A stretch of 64,000 nucleotides of DNA from NCBI GenBank assembly GCA_036852015.1, contig JAANDG010000191.1:1-64000 (forward strand), written 5' to 3'. This document shows positions 22,100 through 34,370 of this stretch, in pieces; position 1 is the stretch's first letter, and every line of letters begins with the position of its first letter. Below the pieces are notes generated by a model. The model did not search any database, was not told the DNA's origin, and saw nothing but the letters and a program-made list of their open reading frames with translations. A program made the translations under genes and the position numbers. The stretch comes from Pelodera strongyloides (taxonomy: Eukaryota; Nematoda; Chromadorea; Rhabditida; Rhabditidae).

Positions 22100-24152
22100 A
22101 GTGTTTTTCATATATTACATGTGTAGGAGTGTCATGATGCATTTCCAGACCAACCTATCTTCTCTCCACGTTGGGTCTAACATGCGTAATGTTCCTAACT
22201 GGGTCTCTTGAATGGTGGGCACCGACTGTAATTGAACATGCGAAAGCAGGCAAGCTGAACCTTACCGACGCTAAGGATCTTACCGATGACCAGAAAAACA
22301 AGTAAGGTCGCTTAGCGCATGCGGACTAGAAGTGTACATTACCAGTTGGCGCTATTGTGGCTCCAGTGCGGCGCACTGGCCATGTTCGCTCGTGTACCAC
22401 AGGCATGTATCCGTGGCGTGCGGAGTGCGTTATCGGCAAATAACCAATAGCAACTATTATATTCTTCCGATCAATTAGGCTAGGTGACGTTCTTAGGTTC
22501 TGATGATGTAGAAGTACAACTATTCAAACATCAAGTTTCATAATTTAAAAAAAACGTTAATTTTCAGCATAACGCTCGTGACGGGAGGTATCACCCTCTT
22601 TTCTGGCCTATTGGGTGTTGTTCTAGGCAGTATGATCGCTCACGTAAGTTCATTTCCGTTGTTGTGTTAACCGTTTACGTACCGTAATTACTACTAGGAC
22701 CCTTTAGTCCGTTGTAAGTCGAAGTCGGCGTTTTTCAAACAAGCTGTAGGTTAAAGCGAAATACCGCCTGGTTTGTGAAACGCATTTCAAGTACTTGCAT
22801 TCCTATGCATTTATGCAACGGGGGGTCTAGTTTTTATTCTAATTTTTGTTCATTTGCATATGTTGCATAAGAAAGCAGGTGTACGCAATGCGTTTCAAAA
22901 ACCGGTCAGTATTTCGCTTTAATTACATCAAGGATTTGAAAAAAGTGAATATTTAGTGGCTCAAGACAGGAAAGATTTGTCGAATAAAATTAGAGAGTGC
23001 TGACGCAATCGTGTGCACTGTCGGAGCTGCAGTTTGTGTTCCTACAATGATTATCGGATTCCAGTTGATACAGAATCATATTGTTGTCACTTACGTAAGT
23101 CTATTTTGTTTTTAACTTGCTTTACAATTAGTGTTGTGTTTTTTTATCCACTCGCTGGTGATATTCGCCGCGCTCAATGTACGAAGTAGGTTTTTTTCCT
23201 GTGGGATTCAGCTAATATATGATGTTTTTGTGTTTACTGTATATTTACTAATTTTTACAGGTTCTTTTCTTCATTGGAATCACGGCCGCATGTTGTAATT
23301 TAGCAGTGGTCGTGGATCTGCTATTGGTAAAATTTTGTAAATATAAATATACGGGAAACTGTATCTTGTATGCTTTTGTGAACAGTCGAACAGAGAACCG
23401 TCGAACCAGCGTTGTTATGTAAGAAAGTGGAAATTATTCATTTTTCATGGGTCCCTCTTTCAATCATTGATATCAAAACCAAAATCTGCTTCCTTGCAGC
23501 AGCTACGTAGATGTCAAGCATATCTTATCTAAACCTACTTCAGTCAGTCATTGTCCCACATCGTCGAAACACGGCCAATTCATTACAAACCATGTTTTCT
23601 TCATTACTTGGGGATGCGACCGGACCATATATTGTTGGATTGGTCAGTAATAACTAGTTTTTTTTTTCTGTGGAAAGTTGGGGGGGGGGGGGGGTGAGCG
23701 GAGACATAGGGCCACGCCTGGCTCAGTGTTTGTCAGCTCAGCATCTTATATCCATATAGGGATATAGGAACACATCATCTTGGATATTTTTAATGAAGGG
23801 GTGTTTATTGTACATACAACTTCAGAAGTATAATAAAATGGTATCTAGATCTCGCAGCGTATAGGTAGCAAGTATTTGACAATTTCCGTAGTGCTACTTA
23901 CTATATATTCTTGTATTTTGTTAGGGATAGAACATTTTTCAGATATCAGATTCTGTACGTCATGGTAGTACTCCAGATGATCATTACAAGTCTCTAGTGA
24001 AGGCTTTCTTCCTTCCCGGTGCAGTCCTTGTATTGGCTACTGTACTATTCTTCATTTCAATATTCACAACAAGCAGGGATCTTAGGAACTTCGAAGCAGA
24101 GCTTGGTGGGTTACAGATGACTGGCGGCGGGCGTCTTTTGCTCTTTTTATAA
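19341..24152 (+). CDS. SPNS: Spinster-family MFS transporter, 12 exons
   Basis: Spinster (SPNS) proteins are 12-helix major facilitator carriers that export lysophospholipids or sphingosine-1-phosphate from lysosomes or across the plasma membrane. Exons: 19341-19416, 19613-19733, 20129-20210, 20510-20661, 21079-21161, 21604-21703, 22149-22301, 22568-22643, 22966-23094, 23261-23326, 23544-23642, 23943-24152. Phases join throughout and give about 448 aa. Marks of the family: YMDRLSVA in helix 1, GLVQTVF in helix 2, the MFS motif GFLGDRFSRK split between exons 2 and 3, RGLSGVGQSS with GPTIIADLY, MIPVGSGLGF, LLLREPKRGEAE, GSLEWWAPT, and SSLLGDATGPYIVGL. It lacks the long N-terminal tail of vertebrate SPNS1. 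The paralogue (SPNS1, 2 or 3) cannot be decided. The stop codon lies in the edge of a MITE. Confidence 0.95.
19455..19502 (+). repeat. (TTAGGC)8 telomere-like tract in SPNS intron 1
   Basis: Eight perfect TTAGGC units, 38 bases downstream of the exon 1 donor. TTAGGC is the nematode telomeric hexamer; here it is interstitial. Confidence 0.95.
20700..20990 (+). repeat. diverged direct duplication in SPNS intron 4
   Basis: Two copies of roughly 110-130 bases follow one another. Shared blocks in the same order are AAACTGCACAACTATG, GTTTCCGCGTCA, and CCAGCTTCCGC with a G-CTCAC end. The copies differ by about a fifth of positions and several indels, so the duplication is old. Confidence 0.7.
21879..22060. 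mobile_element. MITE family B copy, SPNS intron 6
   Basis: Starts GTTTAAAGCGATATAACGG and has the family's GGATGACTGCATTGTCATG interior. The right end is eroded next to a (TA)n tract. Confidence 0.55.
22060..22098. repeat. (TA)n microsatellite
   Basis: About 19 TA units immediately after the eroded MITE end. Confidence 0.95.
22751..22922. mobile_element. MITE family A, complete, SPNS intron 8
   Basis: TTAAAGCGAAATACCGCC to AGTATTTCGCTTTAA, 172 bp with TTAA at both ends. It ends 43 bases before exon 9, so it occupies the branch-point region. Confidence 0.8.
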
Positions 24153-24352
24153 AGAGGTATGGCACGTGGTTTGTCAAAAGGCGATTTTTACAAAGAGGTA
24201 TGGCATGTGGTTTGCCAATGTCGTACTAGACAGCGGTAATTCTATGTATTGTTTCTCGCACAGAATGAAGCACAAATCACATATAAACTACATTCCATCG
24301 GAGTGTGTTGTCCCTTGTTCCGTATATATTTCACAAACCACGTGTTATACCG
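24148..24352. mobile_element. MITE family B at the SPNS 3' end
   Basis: Starts TATAAAGAGGTATGGCACG and ends CCACGTGTTATACCGTG. A second left-end motif (AAAGAGGTATGGCATGTGG) lies about 45 bases in, suggesting a partial duplication. The SPNS stop codon TAA at 24150-24152 is part of the first TATAAA. Confidence 0.65.
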
Positions 24353-25059
24353 TGACGAGTGGTAAAAAAACACAAATAACACACTAGGTTGAGAAATAAA
24401 AATTTATATAAAAAATATTATTTTAGAATCTTCCGAACCTCGAAAGGAATCCTTGTAATGATTGGTGCAAGCAAGTTGTTGCAGATAATAATTCCGGGTA
24501 ACTCGTTATATGAACCAATAAACAGTTTATCTTTCGAAGTGTGATAACAGTTGACATTTATGTTATGATACGTGAAAGCCAAAATAGAGGGTGCAATAAT
24601 ATGTATGAATCTTGTAATGCATAATTTACAAGACATCACATCGTTAAAACCAAATTGGTGATTATCTACAAAAGCATAAGAGGAGTTGGAAAAGAGGTGG
24701 TCGTTGTAGGCAATTTTTTTTTGCTTTTCAATTTGCCAATATCTTTTCTTCAATGAAACTAAAAGTGTTATTCCAAACCAAATCTCCATTCGCAAAACGG
24801 ACGGTGTGTATCATATAAAACAGCAGAAATACCGTACTTTTTAATAGTACGTACTAATACAAATTACGGAGAAGTTCTATGCGACGCATGGTTTTTTGGA
24901 AATTCCAAAAATTGCGCGTTGATATTTGAATTTTTTATTTTTATTTTTTTTTCGTTTTTGTTCCTTTTTTGTATTATTTTGACGTTTACTCGTCCCGCAA
25001 ATGCGTCTCGATGTACCAACCGAGTCGTCATGTTTACTTGCAATTCCAGGCGCTCGAAC
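24153..25059. other. intergenic region between SPNS and SDE2
   Basis: AT-rich. It contains the MITE just described and a likely SPNS poly(A) hexamer AATAAA (24395-24400). There is also an unremarkable 125-codon minus-strand frame (24418-24795) with no recognised motif, which I do not call a gene. The SDE2 promoter should lie in the last few hundred bases. Confidence 0.5.
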
Positions 25060-28000
25060 ATGGAACTTCTTTCGGCTAGGACCACTTTCTCCTGCCGTGA
25101 AGAAACGGTGCTTAATGTTCTTCGTGAACTACCTGCGTCGGAGTTTTACGTCTCTGTTGATGGAGGGTTGGTTTTGAACATTTTGGCTGATAGACTGGCT
25201 AGATTTGGGTCCTCATTACAGAGAAAAAAGACGAAACAAATGCGATAACCACACTGTGAATTTTGTGGCATAGATGAGAAGGTACATGTACATATGATCT
25301 AGTTTGTATGTGTTATTTTTAGAATCGTCGACGTATTTGACTATGCGCAGGCGCAACCGGATTCTTTCTTCCAGCTTCATTTTCGATGCCTCGGAGGAAA
25401 AGGAGGTTTGTTTCTGGTTTCCGATTGAAGACACGAGGTGGCATTCAAAAATACCTTTTGAATAAAGACTGTCGGAACATAGGAAAATATGTAATGTGTT
25501 CCATTTTTTAAGCAATCATACCTAGTCAGGATGATCCACACCTTATCTATTTTCAGGATTTGGATCACTGCTGCGTTCCTTCCGTGTTAACAAGTCTACA
25601 AATCAGGACATGTGCAGGTGTGCTAATATGAATTAAACCTTAATGTCTTAGTCTTGTATGTACATGGAACAAGTGCGAAAGGGTTCTAGTATCGCATCGT
25701 GCTTCTTCAGTACGCGGGGTAATCGGTGGAGGGAAGATTTTCTTCGGATATAGTCGATCCTTGATCTTTCCATTGAGGAGTTATACAGAGTGTTTGACGG
25801 CGAGACGAAAGGACAAATCCCTCGAAGTCTTCTGGGTAGGCAATGGGAGCCAATGGGAGATTGATTTTGGGACTTTTATTTTGTCTTTTTTTGCAAATTC
25901 TAATTATAGGGACTTGAACGGTCGTCGCCTGGGTGCTGTAGAGAAAGAGAAGAAAATTAGAAAGTGGCTGGAGAGACGAGAAGAAAGAGAAAAGGAAGAA
26001 TCCGAGAAAATGTGAGTTCATTCCGTACATTTTCATAAACGATTATCGTTGTGTGTTATGTCACAACGTTGCCTCTGCAGTAAAAAGGAGCTAAATGTTT
26101 GTGTTGGTCGATGATTTTTTTACGTGTAGGGACTTTAGTTTGCACTCGAAATTCGTGAATACTATGGGGTTTACGTAAAGTTCTAATTATGCGTTTTTAT
26201 TATAGGAAGCAGAAAATAGCCCGCCTGAAATCGAAACCCGTACATGAATATGAAGATGCAGAAAAATACGAAAGTGAACGACGGCTTTTGGAGGAAAAAA
26301 CTGAGACGGCTTTTGAGGATGGTTGGTTTTTTTTCAAGGCGAGTAACAACATTTTTTGTTGAATTCTATGTACTGCTCGTTCTAATTGAATTGAATTGTT
26401 AATAACATAGCTCAACGCAAGCCATGCCATTTAACTTTAACTTCATAGCTCACAAAACTGATCGCTTCGCCGGTTTGTAATCGTAAGCAAGCTTGGGCCG
26501 GTTCACGTAAATAATATATCTAAAGTGGCACATTTGAGGCATCATTCGCCTGCCGTTAGCTGCTTTCTTAAATTTTAGGATTTGCCGAATACTTGGCGAA
26601 GTCTCGTAGCAAGAAAACCGATGACGTATCGTCGGATTCAGATACTGATGAAGAGGACATGGATATGCCCGGCACAAGGTTGGGAATTATGAATTTGAAG
26701 TTTGGCGATGTCAACTACTAATAACTAATCATATTGAGCATTTAAAAATCTTATTGTTAGCTAGGTCCTTGGCAGTTGGCAGGTATGATAATTGTAGTTT
26801 GTTTTGTATTGATATTTTAATTACATGTATTTTTGTGCGCGTCTTTGTGATGTTGTAAATTGTTATTATATTGCCCTTTTGCGGTAAGTTATTATATTTT
26901 TAATATCAAATCCGTTCAGCAGCTTCAACTTCATGAAAAACGATTCGAGGAGAAAGAGAAAGAATTCAGCCAGTCCCGAAGAGGGATCTTCGAACTCTTC
27001 TGAAGCAAACGAAGTCCCCGAAAAGAAAGAGCGTCGAGATGAAAGGTATAGGTATAGTTCATGTTCATAACGGTTCATTACTATGTCGTATTATTTTTTT
27101 TCACGGCACCGGCCGACTGCAAGAAATATAGTCGTAGTATCAGAGTTCCAATATGCGACCCATAATCCATTGGCTCTCATTGTTGTAATCACATTTGGAA
27201 ATTCAAATCTAGTAGTCTACTACGGTTCTGTTTGTGTTTATTTGATATGATAGTTTTTTTGTCTGTGAGAGTATGGAATTAAGAAAGTCGATCCTCAACA
27301 AGATAGTGATGCTAAGGGATGGATATGGATGTGGGATGATGTTTATGCTTACTTCTGCGTCAAATCGGATAATTATATTTTATATTTTAGTGTGTGTGAC
27401 ATGGATTCCGTAGAATCGTTGGATGGATCAGCGTCTGAAGCATCGAGAAGCGGAATGGTTTCGGTTTCTGATGAGACGAAGGTGCTACTCTTTTTTTTTG
27501 CATTTTAGCTGGATTCTAATCCCATTTTTTCCTGATTTAATTTGCAGTATTACACGAGCACGAGAACAAACACTATACAGAAAAAAACAGAAATAGTACT
27601 TTGTCGAAAGCCACAAAACAAAATGTTTGTTAAACAATTAGCAAAAGATGGAGAATTTGACACTATTGCGCAGCGCGTGGTGATGGTAAGAAAAGAGTGA
27701 GAGTGAGGGGCGTAGTTTCATGGCACTTATTTACCCTAATAATTAATTATGAATGCATGAAATTAAGCCAGTTGGGTCGGCATACAGTACTTGTTTCTTA
27801 CATTACACTAATGTTCTTTACAGCCTTCAACTGCTCCGGAAGCGGTTGTGATTGCCCCAGAAGTAGTTGAAGTTGAAGAAACTGATGTGAAGCCTGAAGT
27901 GACCGAAGTGGTACAGAAGGAGGTGGTACAGGAAGTGCTCACTGGTTTTGACCCGATTGATTTGGACGATTTTGAATCAACAGCCGCCCTTGAGCAACTT

Positions 28001-28371
28001 GGACTTCATCATTTGAAACACGCATTGGAGGGTGAGTTGCCGTACTTTGGTTATCCTTTGTTAGCGCGATAGCGCTAACATAGTTTGGGTTATAGGTTAT
28101 CGTTTTATGAATAGCACCTTTTCACAGCCATCACATATAGAGGTAGGATGATGCAGTTCTTCTTCTGTTAAAAATTATATCCCTGATTTAAATAACAGCT
28201 ATATTTCTGGAATATGAATTGTAATTCAATACGTGAATTTTTCCAGCTCGTGGTTTGAAATGTGGAGGTTCACTTCAAGAGCGCGCTGCTCGTTTATTGT
28301 CTGTGAAAGGATTGAAGCCAGAAAATTATCCGAAGAATATCAAGGCGGCTCCTTCTAAGAAGAAGAAGTAA
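25060..28371 (+). CDS. SDE2: SDE2 homologue (replication-stress and splicing factor), 11 exons
   Basis: SDE2 is made as a ubiquitin-like fusion cut after a diglycine; the mature protein acts in replication-stress signalling and in splicing. Exons: 25060-25166, 25323-25405, 25557-25617, 25910-26011, 26206-26321, 26579-26678, 26920-27045, 27391-27481, 27548-27685, 27824-28031, 28247-28371. Phases join and give about 418 aa; human SDE2 has 451. The cleavage motif CLGGKGGFGS spans exons 2 and 3 and is followed by [10 protein letters not shown] and a charged coiled-coil. The middle is acidic and serine-rich. The end [19 protein letters not shown], then [15 protein letters not shown] and a KKKK tail, matches the SDE2 C-terminal domain closely. 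An in-frame ATG at 25030 would add 10 residues. The exon 1 donor GTTGGT was chosen because it alone restores the frame. Confidence 0.95.
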
Positions 28372-28712
28372 CACATCAGGCAGTGGCATTGCAACTATAT
28401 TTCTTGATCAATAGAAGTATTGAAGTTGGTTTGGTGTTTGGATTTTTCCTCCTCGGTTTATTTATTTATTTATTTGTTTTCTGAAGTTCGTGAGCAGTAG
28501 AATTGCTCTGCGCAACAGCGCAACATGCGTCTTATTACGTGTGTTTTTATTGTGATTATAGACTAGCAGAAAGCTGGAATATCTTGACTGTATTTGTCAT
28601 TTGTAAAATTTGTATAATCTGTTTAACAGTTTATTCGGTTGCTGCTTATATTACTTGTTACCGTATGTACATTTCATTTCCCTAGTAATAAACATTGATC
28701 AAGAGGCGGCAT

Positions 28713-31700
28713 ATGGCTACTGTTCTTCCAGTAAGACTAACGGTTGTTATTTCCGTTATATTTTTTCACATTTATATTGCATTGCAAGTTTGTAATTTTA
28801 TATTCTCATTTTTTTTTATTGTCGCTTTGTTTGTCTTTTTTTAGATTGTTTACCGTTGTTTGCTATTATTTGCTTGTGTATTTCGATTCTTTATTTTGTT
28901 TTTGTTTATATTTTTTCATTTCAGATGGTTGTTGGAAAGACATTAAAGGCTGCATCAACACCCAAAGAAACTGGGAAACAGAAGGGCGCTGAGGTTCCAG
29001 CTAAGGTCTCGGTACCTGGCAAGAAATGTGCGAGGGAGAAGATTTATGATAGGGTATGTTTATGGTTACCTGTTTGTATTAATTAAATTATATATGAGAC
29101 GTTATTGATATAATGCTATGTACAACTGGGCAAAACTAAATTTAGAGTGACGTATTATTGCGCAGGAAGTTGTGCATTGTTCTGGTTGATATGTATGCGA
29201 TGACTTACACTTGACGATGTAGAAATTCTGAATTCTGTTCTGTCGCCGATTTTTTTTATTATTATTGTAAAGTTTATTTTACGTTATCTAGATTCCTCTG
29301 GCAGTGAGCGCTCTCCAGAAGCACATGGTGGGAAAGGAGTCGAAGTCCCTGTTCCCTGATATTGATCAGGCTGTTTTTGTCTCGGTCAATTACAAGAAAG
29401 CGAGCCTGGTTGTTGAAGGACTTAGGAAGAAGATGTGAGTTTTATAGTTGTTATACTGTTAGTACGAGTTTGAATGAATGAAGAGGTGTGTTGGAAGTGT
29501 TTTCCTGACTGAACAGACAACTACAATTTTCCCCCGTGATATGGTTAGCTTTGTAGCAGAAGTTTTTCTGATTTGCGTAGTGGTGATGTGGGCTGTGCTT
29601 CGAGAATATACATTCAATGTATTTCAATTGTGAACCTTTTCAGTTATCTCCCTCACACAACCAAGACACTGGAGAACACTTCAATTTGTCTGATCATGCC
29701 TGATTTGGATCGTTCGCAAGCTGCAAGGGTACGAGATTTCCGTTTATTCGGCCATTCTCAATTTGACACATATTATGTATTTTGTAAAGTTGTGTGTGAT
29801 ATTACAGTTACATGTTTTTCGTATTATATTCATTGTCAGAGTAAGTTAATTCCTAAAGCAAGTGTAGACATAATTAGATGCGCAGCTTGTGTCTGGCTAA
29901 TGTTTGCTATTGTCAGGTTGATCCCGACGTGGACAAGCAAGCACGCGAATGGGCCGATAAACTGGAGGAAGATCACGGAGTGATTGTGGGAAAACACATT
30001 TCCAAGGTTTGCTTAATTGCTTTGGATTGTTCGTTCAATTGCTTTGGGTTGTGCGCTCCGTTAGAAACGGTTAGGCTATACTCTGTATGTGAGAGGTTGC
30101 TGGCATTAAACAAACAAACACATGGGAGGGGTATGGGTTTTATTGGTTTGTGATTTATGATCGCACGATGCGAAATTAAACATGATTAATCATCACTACA
30201 AGGGGTACCAACGAATGAATATATCAACAACATGTTTTAGTGTATATGGAACTTTTTTTAGCATTACTAGCCTTGCAGTTTGCAGTATCATCATTCTTAG
30301 CACTTTTTAGATCTACACCAAACGACAGTTAGAGAGAGAACTGCAGACCTTCCAAGACAGACGTGCAAAGGCGACTGCCTATGATATCTTCATGGTAAGA
30401 CATGTTTGGAACTACTTTTAATTTAATCTGCCAAAGAACATTGTTGTTCAGTTTGTAAACGGCACACTGTTTTCAGTTTACAAAAAAATCCTATCCTAGA
30501 TGTTTTTTTTATTCCGACCGAAAATTTTTGTTTATTACTTCACTGGCTGTTGTGTTTAATGGTGATGCAATTTTCTTCGGATGTCCGCGAAACTTTTCTT
30601 CGGCCGTTCATTTTCAAAAGTTTTTTTTTCTTGATCCTATATTCAATGTCATTATCCATAAATCACATGTTTCAGGTTGATTCTCGTGTGCACAAGACTG
30701 TGCATGCGTATCTCGGCTCTGAATTCCTTGCTAAACACAAGTCAGTCATTTACTCTTTGATTTTGTTTTGTATTATTGATTTTCTCGTACTTGGAAAAGA
30801 TAAGCTCAAAGAGAACAGAGAACTACCTACTGGTAGCGTACGTGAACATTTCTGAATTTAACACGAATGATGAATGCCTTACTTGAAGCTTAGTTCTTGT
30901 TCATCAGTGTTGTAATTGTCACTTTCGACCCTAGATCGAATAAAGCTAACATCTAACATCTTCTCATTACGTCCCGTTTCTTATACCAGAGTGCTTCCTT
31001 GTCCATCACCTTTACTGCCCTGTTTCCTTTTGCAAATTGTAAAGATTTTTTAGAACACCGATTCCGTTCCGCTACCAGCAGCCTCTCACCACCCAAATTG
31101 AGCACGCACTGAAGACTGTGTACTACAACAGGCTACCCTGCCACAAAACTGTACGTTATTTTAGTAATGCGAGCTTTGAGACTGCAGATAAATATCGCTT
31201 TCTTACCTATGCAACAATGCAACCCATGGCCCGTGTTTATATCTGAACAGATCTGCCTGGGTAAGGTCCATCGTTCTGTTGTTGCTCGTCTGAGGTATAT
31301 TCTACAACTGGCTGTTTTTTTTGCAGCAGGTGTGGCGGGTGTTAACTCATGTTATTGTAATCGAAACTGAGGTTTTTTATAGGTGAGTGTTACCTGTGGA
31401 CATTTGGGTATGTCAACGAAGGATCTCAGTGAAAATGTTAAGGAGGTAAGATTTGCACTTACTATTTTTATATTTAGAAATTTGATTTATTGATTTGTCC
31501 GGCTGCATTACTCGAAATATTCGCTAAATTCTGTTTTAGATGTGGTTATTTTTTGTATTGTGTTGTTGGTAATACTTACACTAGATATATTGATTTAGTA
31601 GCTTTATATAGCTTCCTGCAATCTGATTGACGTCCTACGGTTCTCATTTTCTCATCAGCATGTGAAAATGTCATATGAGACCATTGTTTGCAGGTAGTGG

Positions 31701-34370
31701 ACCGATCAATTGAGCTTGTTCCGGCTGGTTTTGTAAACCTCCAGGCCATATTCTTGCACCCCTGTGGATGCAAACCTCAGCTGCCTATTCACTTCTCAAT
31801 TGGTAAGTTGCTTTTTTTATTTAGTATTGTCGTGTGTTATTTCCCTTGAGTGGTGAGTAGTGGTTACTGGTTACTTGTATGTCTAGCTGGTCTAGCACAG
31901 AGTGTCAGAGTTGTTTTGTTTGCGTGTTTGTACATTGACGATGAGCACTACTCTGAATAACTAACGGAAAAATTTAGTTGACATAGAAACCTATGTAGTA
32001 TCGAACATGTATTGAGTGAAATGCGGCTGTCCCAGTCCCTTGCCCTCCTGCAGTGCGTTCGTACTGTATTGTGGTTCTAGTGTTCCTTATTCAGGACCAA
32101 AGAGCAAGGTGAACTTGCCCATTCCGAAACAAGTTGATGAGAACGACAGAGGAGAATTTGTGGAAGTGGACTCTCTACCTGATGGCCTCATGGTAGGGGC
32201 TTGTTCCTTTTTTTTTTTTTGCATATTTATATTGTGTAATATAAGTAACTAGTCCTTCATTCAGTTGAGTCGTGTTCCTGAAGGATTTTATTTCAAGCGT
32301 GTCGATTCATATTTAGAGTATTTTGAAGTATATGTTTTCGTTCAAATCGTATTAGCATAAAGCTGAGGCGATGTGAGAGCACATTTGGTGTTATATGTGT
32401 TTTGTCTGTCTGCGTGTTGTTTCGGTCCAATCGGTCATTATCATGAAGTAAAAAAGATATTTTGATTCGCTATTTTTAGGGTGAAATGATGCCCAATGGA
32501 GAGATGCACGTTGTTCGCGAAACCGATAAGAAGAGAGTCGTTTACCCTACTTGTAAGTTTTTATAATTTTGCATTTTACTTTACTTTTTAAAAATTGTTT
32601 CCCATTTTTTTTTCGTTTTAATTTAAAGTTGGTTGTATGTCCTTTATGTTTTTGATTAATCGGTCTATCGCTGGTCCAATTAATCTGGAACTGCATTAGA
32701 AGTTTCGATGTTTCAGTGAAATTTTATAATGTCTTTGTCTTCCTAAGGTACTAATGTTATGTCGCAGTCATGTCATTTATCCTTTTCGACATTTTGTGCC
32801 CCAAATTTGTCAACACTGGTTTGGTCCATCCGAAAGAAATACTTGGATGTGGAAGTATAATGGTAATCTAAGAGACTCCTATGTTTGTCTTTCTTTCGGT
32901 CATTATAACCACCCCATTATATTTAGTGAACGACGAATGGGAAGAGGATGATGACCTCAAGCCAAAGTTCGACACGGCAAAACTGGAAAAGAAGGCGGCT
33001 GCTGAGGCCAAGAAGGTAGGGGGATGAGAGATTTATATTAGTTGTATTTATTCCATTCTTTTTGTTATGGTTTATTTTGTACTGTGGGTTAGGTGACCTG
33101 ATTACCTGTAGGTGTAGGTATATGTTTTCTATAACTTGCGGTTTTCTTTGTTTTTGCTCGAGATTGATGATTATGTATATGTATTATTTGATGGACCCCT
33201 TGTTTGTATTGGGCTTGGTGATCATGTCAGATGTCACACGCTGTGTCACCGTGAATACTGTACCACGTGCCATTTAGTAAAAGAGCACGTTCTTAATCTC
33301 TTTCCAATTTTAATACATGTTTATTGAAATGAGGGATTTAAATTCATTTATATTTTAATAGATAATAATTTCAGATGGAAAAGAAGTCGGAGAAGAGAAA
33401 GAAGCGCCGCGAGAGGAAGAAGTTGGCCATCAAGGTTGCCAAGGTATGCAGACTTGTGTCAATGATTGTCAAGGATTGTCGATGTGTTTTGGCCTCTATT
33501 GTTGTACATCTAAGAGATCTAATGTCGTGCCCCATGTGTCCGAAGTACCCCGAAGCTCGGAACTACGCAAAGTTTGCTCCAGAAAATAGCGAAAGATTTA
33601 TTCTTAGACCTGTCTTTTTTTTCTATTGTGTTTTTTGTATTATGTTTTCGCAGGGTAGATTCGAACCCGTGACCTTCCTTTTAGCAGTCAGAACCCCTAT
33701 CCACTACACTAACCAATGTGTGTATAACATTGGGATTCTCATTATTATTCTTTCAGGGAGAAGTTGTTGCGGAAACAAAAGTTTCAACTGAAGAGCCAAA
33801 GGTTAGTTAGCTCTTTATAACGGAGTGAAAGTGAAGATATATTTGGAAGGTTTATATAGTGAAGTAATCATGGTGAGTGAAGTAATCATGGTGTAGTTGG
33901 AGCTTGTTTCTGCGATACAGTTTGACATAACTAACTTATATGAAATACAAATGGGCCGTGTTTATAATGCATGATCAACGTGGTTAATTTCAGCCTGCCA
34001 AAAAGCATTCGAAGAAAGTGAAGCCTGCTGAGGAAGCCCCAGCGCCGGTATGTTTCTACAGCTATCTTGAATCCTTTTTAAGTGATTACTGCGATGTAAG
34101 CTTCATTAGTTATCGATGGGGTTGTTGTGGTATATAGCCAGTCTTTTGTAGTTACAAAACAATAAAACGACAGGTTTTGATGAAATAAATTGTTTATTGT
34201 TGTTCTTCGTTTGAAGTTGCAGAATGCTCTAGCGTTTCCGTGAATTCTGTTAATCTTAGTGCGTTCGTTTTATGTTTATATTTCAGACAGTCAAGAAGGT
34301 ATTGAAAAAGAAGGTGGCTGCGACATCCGAGGTGGCAGTTCCTAAGAAGAAAAAGAAGATTCCAGTTTAA
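28713..34370 (+). CDS. RSL1D1: RSL1D1-like ribosomal L1 domain protein, 17 exons
   Basis: RSL1D1/Utp30-type proteins are nucleolar and assist ribosome assembly. Exons: 28713-28730, 28925-29053, 29292-29434, 29644-29728, 29917-30006, 30311-30394, 30676-30740, 31054-31150, 31383-31445, 31694-31802, 32095-32192, 32480-32552, 32927-33015, 33375-33443, 33757-33801, 33994-34047, 34287-34370; about 464 aa. The L1 fold covers roughly residues 50-270: YLPHTTKTLENTSICLIMPD, KHISKIYTKRQLERELQTFQ, YDIFMVDSRVH, TCGHLGMSTKDLSENVKEV. The remainder is lysine-rich and low-complexity, as in RSL1D1. The tiny first exon (MATVLP) is inferred from a GTAAGA donor; translation could instead begin at the ATG at 28925. 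AATAAA is at 34485-34490. The last eight exons lie in the left palindrome arm and are duplicated on the minus strand at 44379-47045. Confidence 0.88.
33650..33718 (-). tRNA. tRNA-like sequence with A and B boxes (probably a pseudogene)
   Basis: On the minus strand TAGTGTAGTGG fits an A box and GGGTTCGAATC a B box at normal spacing, with CTGCTAA between them as a possible anticodon loop reading GCT (serine). The acceptor stem and T stem pair poorly, so it is a decayed tRNA or tRNA-derived repeat. It lies in the RSL1D1 intron between exons 14 and 15 and is copied at 45028-45097. Confidence 0.35.

Noticed and set aside
24418..24795. 125-codon minus-strand frame between SPNS and SDE2
   Set aside because: AT-rich, no motif, no splice context, and opposite to the poly(A) side of SPNS; treated as chance.
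33375..33791. A continuous 138-codon frame including intron sequence of RSL1D1 (mirror at 44955-45368)
   Set aside because: Only its first 69 bases and last part are exons; the middle is an intron with the tRNA-like sequence, as shown by the GTATGC donor and TTTCAG acceptor and by composition.
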